NCBI GenBank assembly: GCA_002347405.1 | Contig: DDXB01000012.1 | Coordinates: 27,059-61,333 of the forward strand | Direction of reading: 5' to 3' | DNA from: Rhodocyclaceae bacterium UBA2271 | GTDB lineage: Bacteria > Pseudomonadota > Gammaproteobacteria > Burkholderiales > Rhodocyclaceae | Length of the DNA stretch: 34,275 bases | Shown here: positions 22,628-30,231 of the stretch, one piece after another | Layout of the letters: each line of letters begins with the position of its first letter | Numbering within the stretch: the stretch's first letter is position 1 | The notes under the pieces: generated by a model | What the model was told of the DNA's origin: nothing | Database searches by the model: none | The model's input: the letters and a program-made list of their open reading frames with translations, nothing else | Translations under genes and position numbers: made by a program

Positions 22628-25477
22628 ATGAAGAAGAAGGCCGTAACTGCCGCTGCAACAGCGGCAGGGGATAACGCGCGACCAGCCGCGCATCAAGTCG
22701 ATGCGGATTCTAACATCCGGGACAAGCTTGCCACCGACAAGGATCTTCCGCTCTTCGATGACATTCGCTTGCTCGGGCGCCTGCTCGGCGATGTGATTCG
22801 CGACCAGGAAGGGAAAGCCATTTTTGACATCGTCGAACGCATCCGCCTGCTGTCGATCCGTTTCCATCGCGACGACGACATGGCGGCACGCGACGAACTT
22901 TCCAACCTGCTGAACAATCTGTCGCGCGAACAGACCAATCTGGTGGTACGGGCCTTCAGCTATTTTTCGCATCTCGCCAACATTGCCGAGGACCAGCACC
23001 ACATCCGCCGCGCCCGCGCGCATGCGCTGGCCGGCGCGCAACCGCGGCCGGGCAGCTTCGCCCATGCGGTGGCGCGCGTCGACGAACTGGGGATCGATCG
23101 ACAGGCCATCGCCGACTTCTTCCAGCGCGCCAAAATCAGTCCGGTCCTGACCGCGCACCCCACCGAGGTGCAAAGAAAGAGCATCCTCGACCGGCAATGG
23201 CAGATCGCCCGCCTGCTCGACGCACGCGACCGCAGCCCCCTGACCCCTGACGAACTCGCCATCAATGATGAGTCGCTGCGCCGCGCCGTGCTGACCCTCT
23301 GGCAGACGCGCATGTTGCGCACACTGAAACTCTCGGTGATGGACGAGGTGAAGAACGCCCTCTCCTACTACGACACCACGTTCCTGCGCGAATTGCCGCG
23401 CCTGCACAACAGCATTGAAGACGCCGTTGCCAGCCTGACCACACCGGAGGCCACCCTGCCGGCCATTCTGTGTCCGGGCTCCTGGATTGGCGGCGACCGC
23501 GACGGCAACCCGTTCGTCACCGCCGACATCCTCAAGAGCGCGCTGACCGCACAAAGCCGCAAGGCCTTCACTTTTTACCTCGACCAGACCCACCGGCTGG
23601 GCAGCGAGTTGTCCGCTTCCGAATTGCTGGTGCGCATCTCGCCCGAGATGCGCGACCTGGCGGCACGTTCGCCCGATCGCAATCCACACCGCGACGACGA
23701 ACCCTATCGCCGCGCCATCGCCGGCATCTATGCGCGGCTGGCCGCCACGGCGCGCGAACTCGACCACATGGAAGCCCTGCGCCATGCCGTAGCCGACGCG
23801 CCGCCCTACGCCGACAGTGCCGCCTTCGCCGCCGACCTCGACATTCTCGACAATTCATTGAAGCGCAATGGCACAGCGCTGCTGGCCCGCGGCCGACTGC
23901 GCCGCCTGCGTCGAGCCGTCGAACTGTTCGGCTTCCATCTGGCCACGCTCGACCTGCGGCAGAACTCCGAGGTGCATGAGCGCACCGTGCACGAGCTTTT
24001 CGAGACGGCCCGACCCGGCACGGACTATGCACAATCCGGCGAGGCGGAGCGGATTGAACTGCTGCTGGCTGAACTCGTCACGCCCCGCCTGCTCGCCTCG
24101 CCGTATTGCACCTATTCAGACGAAACCACCGCCGAACTCGATATCTTCCATGCCGTGCATGACATGCATGGCCGGTTCGGCAAGGCGGCCATCCAGAACG
24201 TCATCATCTCGATGAACAAAAGCGTTTCGGACATCCTCGAAGTGGCGCTGCTGCTCAAGGAGGCCGGCCTGCTGCGGCCGCGCGAAGGGGAACTCGACGT
24301 CAATATCGTGCCGTTGTTCGAAACCATCGGCGACCTCAGGAGTAGCGGCGCAATCATGCAGCAACTGTTCAGCCTGCCGGTGTATCGCCATTTGCTGGCC
24401 AGCCGTGGCGACCTGCAGGAAGTCATGCTCGGCTATTCCGACAGCAACAAGGATGGCGGATTCCTGATGTCGAACTGGTCGCTGTATCGCGCCGAAGTCG
24501 AACTGGTGGAGGTTTTTAAACGGAACAATTTTCACCTGCGCCTGTTTCATGGCCGCGGCGGCACCGTCGGGCGCGGCGGCGGTCCCAGCTATCAGGCCAT
24601 TCTCGCGCAGCCCGCCGGTGCCGTGCAGGGTGCCATTCGCATTACCGAGCAGGGCGAAGTCATCGCCTCGAAATACGCCAATCCCGAACTCGGCCGGCGC
24701 AACCTCGAAGTGCTGGTGGCCGCCACGCTGGAAGCCACTTTGCTGCCGCACGCCCATGATGACCCGCAACCCGATTGCCTCGCCGCCATGGCCGAGCTGG
24801 CCGAGCATTCCTTCCGCGCCTATCGCGACCTCGTGTATGACACGCCGGAATTCGAGCGCTACTTCTGGGAATCGACCGTCATCAGCGAAATTGCCCGTCT
24901 CAACATCGGCAGCCGCCCGCCCTCACGCAAGAAGACCACCGCCATCGAAGACCTGCGCGCCATTCCCTGGGTGTTCTCGTGGTCGCAATGTCGCCTGATG
25001 CTGCCCGGCTGGTATGGCTTCGGTTCCGCCTATCAGGCTTTCATGGCAGAGCAGGGCCCGGTGGGTCTTGTGCTCTTGCAACGCATGCACAGCGACTGGG
25101 GGTTCTTCCGCACCCTGATGTCGAACATGGACATGGTGCTGGCCAAGACCGACATTGCGCTGGCCGAGCGTTATGCCGGGCTGGTGCAAAACGAAAAGTT
25201 GCGCGCAGCGATCTTTCCGCGCCTCAAAGCGGAATGGCGCGCCACCATCGAAGCGCTTTTGGCCATCACCGGGCAGACCGAACTGCTTGAAGGCAACCCG
25301 CTGCTGCAACGGTCGATGCGCAACCGCTACCCCTACCTCGATCCACTCAACCACCTGCAAATCGAATTGCTGCGCCGCCACCGTTCCGGCCCGCCCTGGA
25401 GCGACGACGAACGCGTGCAAAGCGGCATTCACCTCACCATCAACGGCGTCGCAGCCGGGCTGCGCAATAGCGGATAA
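22628..25477 (+). CDS. ppc: Phosphoenolpyruvate carboxylase
   Basis: Carboxylates PEP to oxaloacetate, refilling the TCA cycle. Signature sequences: VLTAHPTEVQRKSILD with the catalytic His, GSWIGGDRDGNPFVT, VMLGYSDSNKDGGFLMSNW, FHGRGGTVGRGGGPSYQAIL with the catalytic Arg, and the C-terminal LTINGVAAGLRNSG. Its 949 residues are slightly longer than the E. coli enzyme (883). The ATG at 22628 follows GTGAGG. The first about 35 residues (Lys/Ala-rich) look unstructured. Confidence 0.97.
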   Translation: MKKKAVTAAATAAGDNARPAAHQVDADSNIRDKLATDKDLPLFDDIRLLGRLLGDVIRDQEGKAIFDIVERIRLLSIRFHRDDDMAARDELSNLLNNLSREQTNLVVRAFSYFSHLANIAEDQHHIRRARAHALAGAQPRPGSFAHAVARVDELGIDRQAIADFFQRAKISPVLTAHPTEVQRKSILDRQWQIARLLDARDRSPLTPDELAINDESLRRAVLTLWQTRMLRTLKLSVMDEVKNALSYYDTTFLRELPRLHNSIEDAVASLTTPEATLPAILCPGSWIGGDRDGNPFVTADILKSALTAQSRKAFTFYLDQTHRLGSELSASELLVRISPEMRDLAARSPDRNPHRDDEPYRRAIAGIYARLAATARELDHMEALRHAVADAPPYADSAAFAADLDILDNSLKRNGTALLARGRLRRLRRAVELFGFHLATLDLRQNSEVHERTVHELFETARPGTDYAQSGEAERIELLLAELVTPRLLASPYCTYSDETTAELDIFHAVHDMHGRFGKAAIQNVIISMNKSVSDILEVALLLKEAGLLRPREGELDVNIVPLFETIGDLRSSGAIMQQLFSLPVYRHLLASRGDLQEVMLGYSDSNKDGGFLMSNWSLYRAEVELVEVFKRNNFHLRLFHGRGGTVGRGGGPSYQAILAQPAGAVQGAIRITEQGEVIASKYANPELGRRNLEVLVAATLEATLLPHAHDDPQPDCLAAMAELAEHSFRAYRDLVYDTPEFERYFWESTVISEIARLNIGSRPPSRKKTTAIEDLRAIPWVFSWSQCRLMLPGWYGFGSAYQAFMAEQGPVGLVLLQRMHSDWGFFRTLMSNMDMVLAKTDIALAERYAGLVQNEKLRAAIFPRLKAEWRATIEALLAITGQTELLEGNPLLQRSMRNRYPYLDPLNHLQIELLRRHRSGPPWSDDERVQSGIHLTINGVAAGLRNSG

Positions 25478-25480
25478 ATG

Positions 25481-25637
25481 GCCCGCCCCCTCCCAGCCTT
25501 CCCCTCGCGGGGAAGGTGACTGTAGCTCGCTGCGCTCATTTGTTACGATGCGCGTTTTTGTTTGCCGTGGCGCGGATTGTGGCTTGCGCCGCGTGCCGCG
25601 TGCCGCGTTTGCTTGGGGCGGCCCGGCGCTAACGCTA
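25481..25637 (+). repeat. GC-rich palindromic repeat, fullest simple copy
   Basis: It fills most of the 191-bp gap between ppc and yedF. Order: CCCGCCCCCTCC, the hairpin CTTCCCCTCGCGGGGAAGG, GCTCGCTGCGCTCATTTGTTA, GCGGATTGTGGCTTGCGC, a small tandem GTGCCGCGTGCCGC, then GCTTGGGGCGGCCCGGCGC and TAACGCTACC. It serves as the reference copy because it carries no obvious internal insertion. Confidence 0.8.
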
Positions 25638-25668
25638 CCTTGTATTTTCACGTTAAGAAAGGAATCTC

Positions 25669-26274
25669 ATGAGCAATACAAGCATTGATGCACGGGGACA
25701 GATCTGTCCGAAGCCACTGATCATGACGAAGCAGGCGCTCACGGCGAGCGCCCCGGGGACGACGCTCAGCGTGCTGATCGATAACGAAACTTCCTGCCGG
25801 AACGTCGAGCGCTTTCTCGCGGACAACGGCATGCCGCCGACAGTTGTGCAAGACGGTCCGCTCTTCACGCTCAGCTTCGTCAAGAACGAGGAACCGCTGG
25901 CCGCTCCCGACGCCGCAGCCTACTGCGTGCCGGGCGCCGGCACCTATGTGGTTTCGCTGGCTGGCGACACCATCGGCCGCGGTTCGCCCGAACTGGGCGC
26001 CCGGCTCGTAAAGGGGCTGCTCGCCACCATCAAGGAACTCTCTCCCCTGCCAACCCACCTGATCCTTTACAGCAGCGGCATTTTGCTGGCAGTTGACGGA
26101 TCGCCCCATGTCGAAGCGCTCGCCGAAATTGAGCAAATGGGCGTGAAACTGCTGATCTGCGGCACCTGCGCCGACTACTACGAAAAAGGGTCGGCGATTC
26201 ATGTCGGCACTATTTCGAACATGCTCGACATCCTCGAAGTGCTGACTCGCGCCGGAAAGATCATCGCGCCGTGA
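25669..26274 (+). CDS. yedF: YedF-type sulfurtransferase-like selenium metabolism protein
   Basis: 201 residues with two domains. The first is a TusA-like domain with the CPxP motif (DARGQICPKPL, C13). The second is a DsrE-like domain from about residue 85 (THLILYSSGILLAV) with LLICGTCADYY. This fusion is typically found next to selD and is thought to act in selenium handling, but its exact reaction is not established. GAAAGGA lies 6-7 bases before the ATG. It overlaps selD by four bases (GTGA), so the two are coupled. Confidence 0.85.
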   Translation: MSNTSIDARGQICPKPLIMTKQALTASAPGTTLSVLIDNETSCRNVERFLADNGMPPTVVQDGPLFTLSFVKNEEPLAAPDAAAYCVPGAGTYVVSLAGDTIGRGSPELGARLVKGLLATIKELSPLPTHLILYSSGILLAVDGSPHVEALAEIEQMGVKLLICGTCADYYEKGSAIHVGTISNMLDILEVLTRAGKIIAP

Positions 26275-27332
26275 CCGGGGTGACCCCTGCAGCGCCCTTC
26301 GATCTGCTCTCCACGGTCGAATATGGCGGCTGTTCCGCCAAGCTGGCACCCGGCAGCCTGGCCGAGGTGCTGAAGCACCTCGCTTTGTCGGCTCATCCCG
26401 ACTTACTGGTGGGCATTGCCACCCACGACGACGCCGGCGTCTACCGCGTCGACGCGGAAACCGCGCTGATCCAGACGCTCGATTTTTTCCCGCCGGTCTG
26501 TTCCGATCCACGCGAGTTTGGTCGCATCGCCGCCGCCAATGCCCTCAGCGACGTCTATGCCATGGGTGGGCGAGTGCTCACTGCGATGAATATCGTCTGT
26601 TTTCCCGCGACACAAATCCCGCTAGCCGTGTTGGGTGAGATACTCGCCGGCGGCCAGGAAAAGGTCATCGAGTCCGGCGGGGTCATGGTCGGCGGCCATA
26701 CCATCGACGACTGGCCGCCAAAATACGGCCTGTCAGTCACCGGCGTGGTCCATCCGGATCGCATCATCACCAATGCCGGGCTGCGTCCCGGCCTGGCGCT
26801 CATCCTGACCAAGCCGCTGGGCAGCGGCACCCTGGTCGCCGGCGCGCGCGTCGGACTCGCCACTGGGTGCGATTACCGGGCAGCCCTGGCGACGATGCAA
26901 CAACTCAACAAAAACGGTGCGGCGGTGATGCAGGCTTTTGACGTCAAGGCGGGCACCGACATCACCGGCTTCGGTCTGCTGGGCCACGCCATGCAGATGG
27001 CCGACGCCAGCGCGGTAACGCTGCGCATCCAGGCATCCCGGGTGCCACTACTCGGCGGCGCCCATGCCCTCGCCGAGCAGGGCTGCCTGCCCGGCGCCAT
27101 GTTCCGCAACCTGGCGTATGTCGAAAAGAAAACCCGCTTTGCGGCCAACCTCGATTACAGCCTCAAGATGCTGCTGCTGGATCCGCAAACCTCCGGCGGC
27201 CTCTGCTTTGGTATCGCACCGGCAAAAGCGCAACAGGCACTGGAGCAATTGCACGCCACCGGCTACCCGGCAGCGACGATCATCGGTGAAACCATTGGCC
27301 GAAGAGCGCATTCGATCGAGGTGATCCGCTGA
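26271..27332 (+). CDS. selD: Selenide, water dikinase (selenophosphate synthetase)
   Basis: Makes selenophosphate from selenide and ATP for selenocysteine and selenouridine synthesis. The catalytic motif is GGCSAKLAPGSL with C21 and K24, the C-x-x-K spacing of E. coli C17/K20; cysteine, not selenocysteine, occupies the active position. THDDAGVYRVD, QTLDFFPPVCSDPREFGRIA, NALSDVYAMGG, MVGGHTIDDWPPKYG and DPQTSGGL are standard. Length 353. The GTG start overlaps the yedF stop. Neither selA/selB nor mnmH is in this window. Confidence 0.95.
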   Translation: MTGVTPAAPFDLLSTVEYGGCSAKLAPGSLAEVLKHLALSAHPDLLVGIATHDDAGVYRVDAETALIQTLDFFPPVCSDPREFGRIAAANALSDVYAMGGRVLTAMNIVCFPATQIPLAVLGEILAGGQEKVIESGGVMVGGHTIDDWPPKYGLSVTGVVHPDRIITNAGLRPGLALILTKPLGSGTLVAGARVGLATGCDYRAALATMQQLNKNGAAVMQAFDVKAGTDITGFGLLGHAMQMADASAVTLRIQASRVPLLGGAHALAEQGCLPGAMFRNLAYVEKKTRFAANLDYSLKMLLLDPQTSGGLCFGIAPAKAQQALEQLHATGYPAATIIGETIGRRAHSIEVIR

Positions 27333-27344
27333 AGTAAAGTTGAC

Positions 27345-27372
27345 TTGATTACTCGGCTATCTCTGCTATCAA
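27345..27372 (+). promoter_or_regulatory. Candidate promoter of the first DsrC-like gene
   Basis: TTGATT (27345-27350), 16 bases, TATCAA (27367-27372) preceded by TGC. The same layout stands before the second copy at 28693-28720, and the 15-mer GACTTGATTACTCGG is identical in both. Confidence 0.5.
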
Positions 27373-27401
27373 TGGATTACAAACCAGCAGAGGAGACGGC
27401 C

Positions 27402-27767
27402 ATGCTCGACATCAACAAATACGTGAACAACCAGCGGCTGGCGGAAGTCGACCCCGACGGCAACCTGTTCGGCCTTGAACATTGGTCCCCGCTTGTGGCC
27501 GCGCGACTGGCCGAAGCGGAGGGCGTGGTTCTGGAAGACGACCACTGGCTGGTGATTTTCCATTTGCGCCACCATTTCCGCGCCGTGGGCAACACGGCGA
27601 ACGCCGGGGAGTTGCTGCATGAACTGGAGTACAAGCTGTTCGGCCACGTCGATCGCCGCCGCCTGTACGAGCTGTTCCCCCATGGCCCGATCGCCCAGGC
27701 CAGCCGCATCGCCGGGCTGCCGCTGCCGCCCGGAACGCTCGACCCGTCATTCGGCAGCAGTCACTGA
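27402..27767 (+). CDS. Cysteine-less DsrC/TusE-like protein, copy 1
   Basis: 121 residues. The DsrC/TusE pattern is plain: DPDGNLFGLEHWSPLVAARL, EDDHWLVIFHLRHHF, LYELFPHGPIAQASRIAGLP. Real DsrC has two conserved cysteines in the C-terminal arm (QACKIAGLPKPTGC); here both positions are non-cysteine and the protein has no Cys at all. It therefore cannot carry a persulfide or trisulfide. Members without the cysteines have been set apart in the literature as a regulatory type (RspA). It has a GAGGAG ribosome-binding sequence and follows selD by 69 bp, with its own candidate promoter. Confidence 0.8.
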   Translation: MLDINKYVNNQRLAEVDPDGNLFGLEHWSPLVAARLAEAEGVVLEDDHWLVIFHLRHHFRAVGNTANAGELLHELEYKLFGHVDRRRLYELFPHGPIAQASRIAGLPLPPGTLDPSFGSSH

Positions 27768-27820
27768 CCGGTACTTGCAATAGTTTGTAAGTGTCCTGGT
27801 CGGTCGTATAACGGTCGATC

Positions 27821-27856
27821 CGGGGAAACGTTATGTAAGCTGACAACGTTTCCCCG
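27821..27856. promoter_or_regulatory. Perfect 12-bp inverted repeat before the lipoprotein gene
   Basis: Bases 27821-27832 (CGGGGAAACGTT) are the exact reverse complement of 27845-27856, 12 bases apart. It ends 17 bases before the ATG at 27874, with AAAAAGGA between. No T-run follows, so an operator or 5' untranslated hairpin is likelier than a terminator. Confidence 0.6.
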
Positions 27857-27873
27857 CGAAAAAGGACCGCACC

Positions 27874-28659
27874 ATGAAGAGCACACTGCTACTGACGACA
27901 CTGGCCGCCGCCTCGGTATTACTGGGCGCCTGCACGACTTATCCGGTGCATGATCCCTATTATGACCAACCCATCGTGCGCGTGGCGCCGCCGCCACCGC
28001 AATACGAGTATTACGGTTCCCCGCCGCGCGTTGGCTATGTCTGGATTTCCGGTTACTGGAACTGGGGCGGGGTGCGTTACATCTGGGTACCGGGCCGCTG
28101 GGATGCCCCGCGTCCGGGCCATTACTGGGTACCGCACAAATGGGAACGCCAGGGCGACCACTGGCGGCAACATGGCGGCCGCTGGGAGCAGGATTCGCGC
28201 ATCCGGCAGGAGTACCGCCCCGCCCCGCCAAGCGTGCGCCCGCCCGTTCATGTCCACCCCCAAGGCCAGATCATTCAGCGCGTCGAACCCGCGCCCAGTG
28301 CTTCGCCCTACCAACGTCACGATCAGTCGGGTCCAGGTCCCCAGCAGCGCAGCGATCCGCCTGGCCTCAACATGCGTCGCCACGAACCCGGCCCGGCCGT
28401 GCAACGTAGCGAACCCGGCCCGGCTTACCAGCCACCCCATCAGCGCACCCAGGGCTCTGGATATGAGCGCGACAGCCGTCGGCCCGCACCCGAAGACAAC
28501 GAAGTGCGGAACGACCGCAGAAGCGAACCGCGCGTCGAACGCGACAACCAATCTGCACCGGCACGCGGCAGCGGGCCACGCTCTGAGCGCGACGATCGAC
28601 AACGTTCGAAACAAGACGGCAAGGATGATTCGCGCCGGCGTGGTCCCGGTGAGGAATGA
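27874..28659 (+). CDS. Tryptophan-rich repeat lipoprotein (WxxGxW family)
   Basis: 261-residue lipoprotein with a type II signal peptide: MKSTLLLTTLAAASVLLGAC, lipobox LGAC, lipidated C20. Residues about 57-105 hold the WxxGxW repeats (WISGYWNWGG, WVPGRWDAP, WVPHKWERQ, HGGRWEQ). The rest is a very polar tail rich in Pro, Arg, Asp, Gln and Ser, probably disordered. Proteins of this type are envelope-associated and of unknown function. It sits between two DsrC-like paralogues, behind a 12-bp inverted repeat that may control it. Confidence 0.8.
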   Translation: MKSTLLLTTLAAASVLLGACTTYPVHDPYYDQPIVRVAPPPPQYEYYGSPPRVGYVWISGYWNWGGVRYIWVPGRWDAPRPGHYWVPHKWERQGDHWRQHGGRWEQDSRIRQEYRPAPPSVRPPVHVHPQGQIIQRVEPAPSASPYQRHDQSGPGPQQRSDPPGLNMRRHEPGPAVQRSEPGPAYQPPHQRTQGSGYERDSRRPAPEDNEVRNDRRSEPRVERDNQSAPARGSGPRSERDDRQRSKQDGKDDSRRRGPGEE

Positions 28660-28692
28660 CTTGAGTCGTTGATCAATCCGGCCTTTGTCGAC

Positions 28693-28720
28693 TTGATTAC
28701 TCGGGTTTTTGTGCTAACAA
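28693..28720 (+). promoter_or_regulatory. Candidate promoter of the second DsrC-like gene
   Basis: TTGATT (28693-28698), 16 bases, TAACAA (28715-28720) preceded by TGC. It repeats the arrangement at 27345-27372, while the sequence after the shared 15-mer has diverged. Confidence 0.5.
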
Positions 28721-28750
28721 GAAAGCACACACCCAATCAAGGAGACTGTC

Positions 28751-29116
28751 ATGCTCGACATCAATAAATACCTGAACAATCAGCGTCTGGCTGAAGTCGA
28801 CCCTGACGGCAACATGTTCGGCCTTGAACATTGGTCTCCGCTCGTCGCCGCGCGGCTGGCCGAAACCGAGGGTCTGGTTCTCGAAGATGATCACTGGCTG
28901 GTGATTTTCCATTTGCGCCACCACTTCCGCGCCGCGGGCAACACCGCAAGCGCCAGGGAATTGCTGCGCGAACTGGAGCAAAAACTGTTCGGCCACGTTG
29001 ATCGCCGCCGCCTGTTTGAATTGTTCCCCCGCGGCCCGATTGCCCAGGCCAGCCGCATCGCCGGCCTGCCGATGCCACGGGGTACGCTCGACCCATCCTT
29101 TGGCAGCAGCCACTAG
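28751..29116 (+). CDS. Cysteine-less DsrC/TusE-like protein, copy 2
   Basis: 121 residues, differing from the gene at 27402-27767 at 13 positions by direct comparison (about 89% identity), with no gap. It too lacks both DsrC cysteines (QASRIAGLPMPRGTLDPS) and all others. AAGGAGA lies 7-8 bases before the ATG. A recent duplication that took the promoter with it is the simplest origin, with the lipoprotein gene either inserted between the copies or carried along. Confidence 0.8.
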   Translation: MLDINKYLNNQRLAEVDPDGNMFGLEHWSPLVAARLAETEGLVLEDDHWLVIFHLRHHFRAAGNTASARELLRELEQKLFGHVDRRRLFELFPRGPIAQASRIAGLPMPRGTLDPSFGSSH

Positions 29117-29467
29117 CCGCCTCTGCCTGCCCAAACCTGACGGAGCAAGGGGCAGGCGCTGTCCCTTGCGCAGCACCGGCAAGCGGCGGACATGTCCATT
29201 GATCCGCGGGAAATTGCCGGCCTGAGTGCTTGCAATAGGGCTGCGGATTCCGCAGCCGACCCAACCCGACCGCAGGCGGCCATCCGAAAATCGATATCAC
29301 CTGCGTTGAGCTTGCGGCAACATCCCCGCGCTACGGCACGCTCGTTGAGCATGGCGAACTGGCTGAAGGGATGGATAATATGCATGCGATGGGCGCATCC
29401 CGGTTGTCGAAAACATACCTGCGGGATGCCGTGGTTTACTATTCAATAAACCGAAAGGAGACGCGCG
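29117..29467 (+). other. 351-bp spacer with hairpins and no convincing gene
   Basis: GCCTGCCC/GGGCAGGC (about 29128-29160) overlaps GCAAGGG/CCCTTGC (about 29146-29171), so the two stems exclude each other. GGCTGCGGA-T-TCCGCAGCC lies at about 29239-29257. GCATCCCG/CGGGATGC is at about 29395-29430. GGTTTA/TAAACC precedes the next ribosome-binding site. One frame is open without a start from about 29240 to 29505, passing through TCVELAATSPRYGTLVEHGE. It may be a gene remnant, but no family is recognised. Confidence 0.4.
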
Positions 29468-30142
29468 ATGCATCAGCGGGAGGAAGTGCAGAATAAAAAT
29501 CGGGTGATGCCGCTACGGCAACCGGAAGCGGGGGAACCCGTGGCCAGCGGGGCGTCCCTGGCCAACAAGCTCGCTGAAAAAATTGATTTCCTGCACGGAT
29601 TTTTGCGCCATCCCGACCAGGTCGGCTCGGTCATCCCGAGCAGCGTCTGGCTGGAACAGCGTCTGGTAAATGCCACCCGCGTGGCCGAGGCGCGCGTCGT
29701 GGTTGAACTCGGCCCCGGAACCGGAGGCACCACGCGTGCCCTGCTGGCTGCCATGCACCCCGCAGCGCGGCTCCTGGCAATCGAACTCGAACCGGCATTT
29801 CAGGCGCATTTGATCCGCAGCATTCGCGATGCGCGATTAACCGCGCATCTGGGCAGCGCCGAACAGATCATCCAGACACTGACCGCCTATCGCCTGCCGG
29901 CCCCGGATGCCATCGTTTCCGGCATCCCCTTTTCCACCATGCCCGCCGCTGTAGCGGAACGCAGCGCGGCAGCCATCGCGGCGGCACTTGCGCCAGGGGG
30001 ACGGTTTGTCGCCTACCAGGTGCGCGACCACGTCGTACGCTATGCCACGCCTCACCTGGGCACCCCGCAGCAACAATGGGAGTGGATAAACATTCCGCCG
30101 GTGCGTGTGTTCACCTGGACCAAGGGCGCGCTGCGGCTTTGA
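29468..30142 (+). CDS. SAM-dependent methyltransferase, PmtA-like
   Basis: 224 residues with a class I methyltransferase fold. Motif I is VVELGPGTGGTTRALL (about residues 77-92), followed by LLAIELEPAF. FLRHPDQVGSVIPSS before motif I and DAIVSGIPFSTMP after it resemble phospholipid N-methyltransferases that turn phosphatidylethanolamine toward phosphatidylcholine. The substrate is inferred; a small-molecule or rRNA enzyme cannot be excluded. It has a strong ribosome-binding sequence, AAAGGAG, 8 bases before the ATG. Confidence 0.75.
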   Translation: MHQREEVQNKNRVMPLRQPEAGEPVASGASLANKLAEKIDFLHGFLRHPDQVGSVIPSSVWLEQRLVNATRVAEARVVVELGPGTGGTTRALLAAMHPAARLLAIELEPAFQAHLIRSIRDARLTAHLGSAEQIIQTLTAYRLPAPDAIVSGIPFSTMPAAVAERSAAAIAAALAPGGRFVAYQVRDHVVRYATPHLGTPQQQWEWINIPPVRVFTWTKGALRL

Positions 30143-30231
30143 CGCATACCGCGCCCGTCAGGGCGGGGGAATTCGCGCGTGCCGACCCGGTAGAATCGGC
30201 AAACGATAATCCACGAATGGAGGAGCATCCC

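Noticed and set aside
29192..29449. An 85-codon plus-strand frame in the spacer before the methyltransferase gene
   Set aside because: No ribosome-binding sequence, no recognised motif, and it crosses several hairpins. It is described only as part of the spacer.
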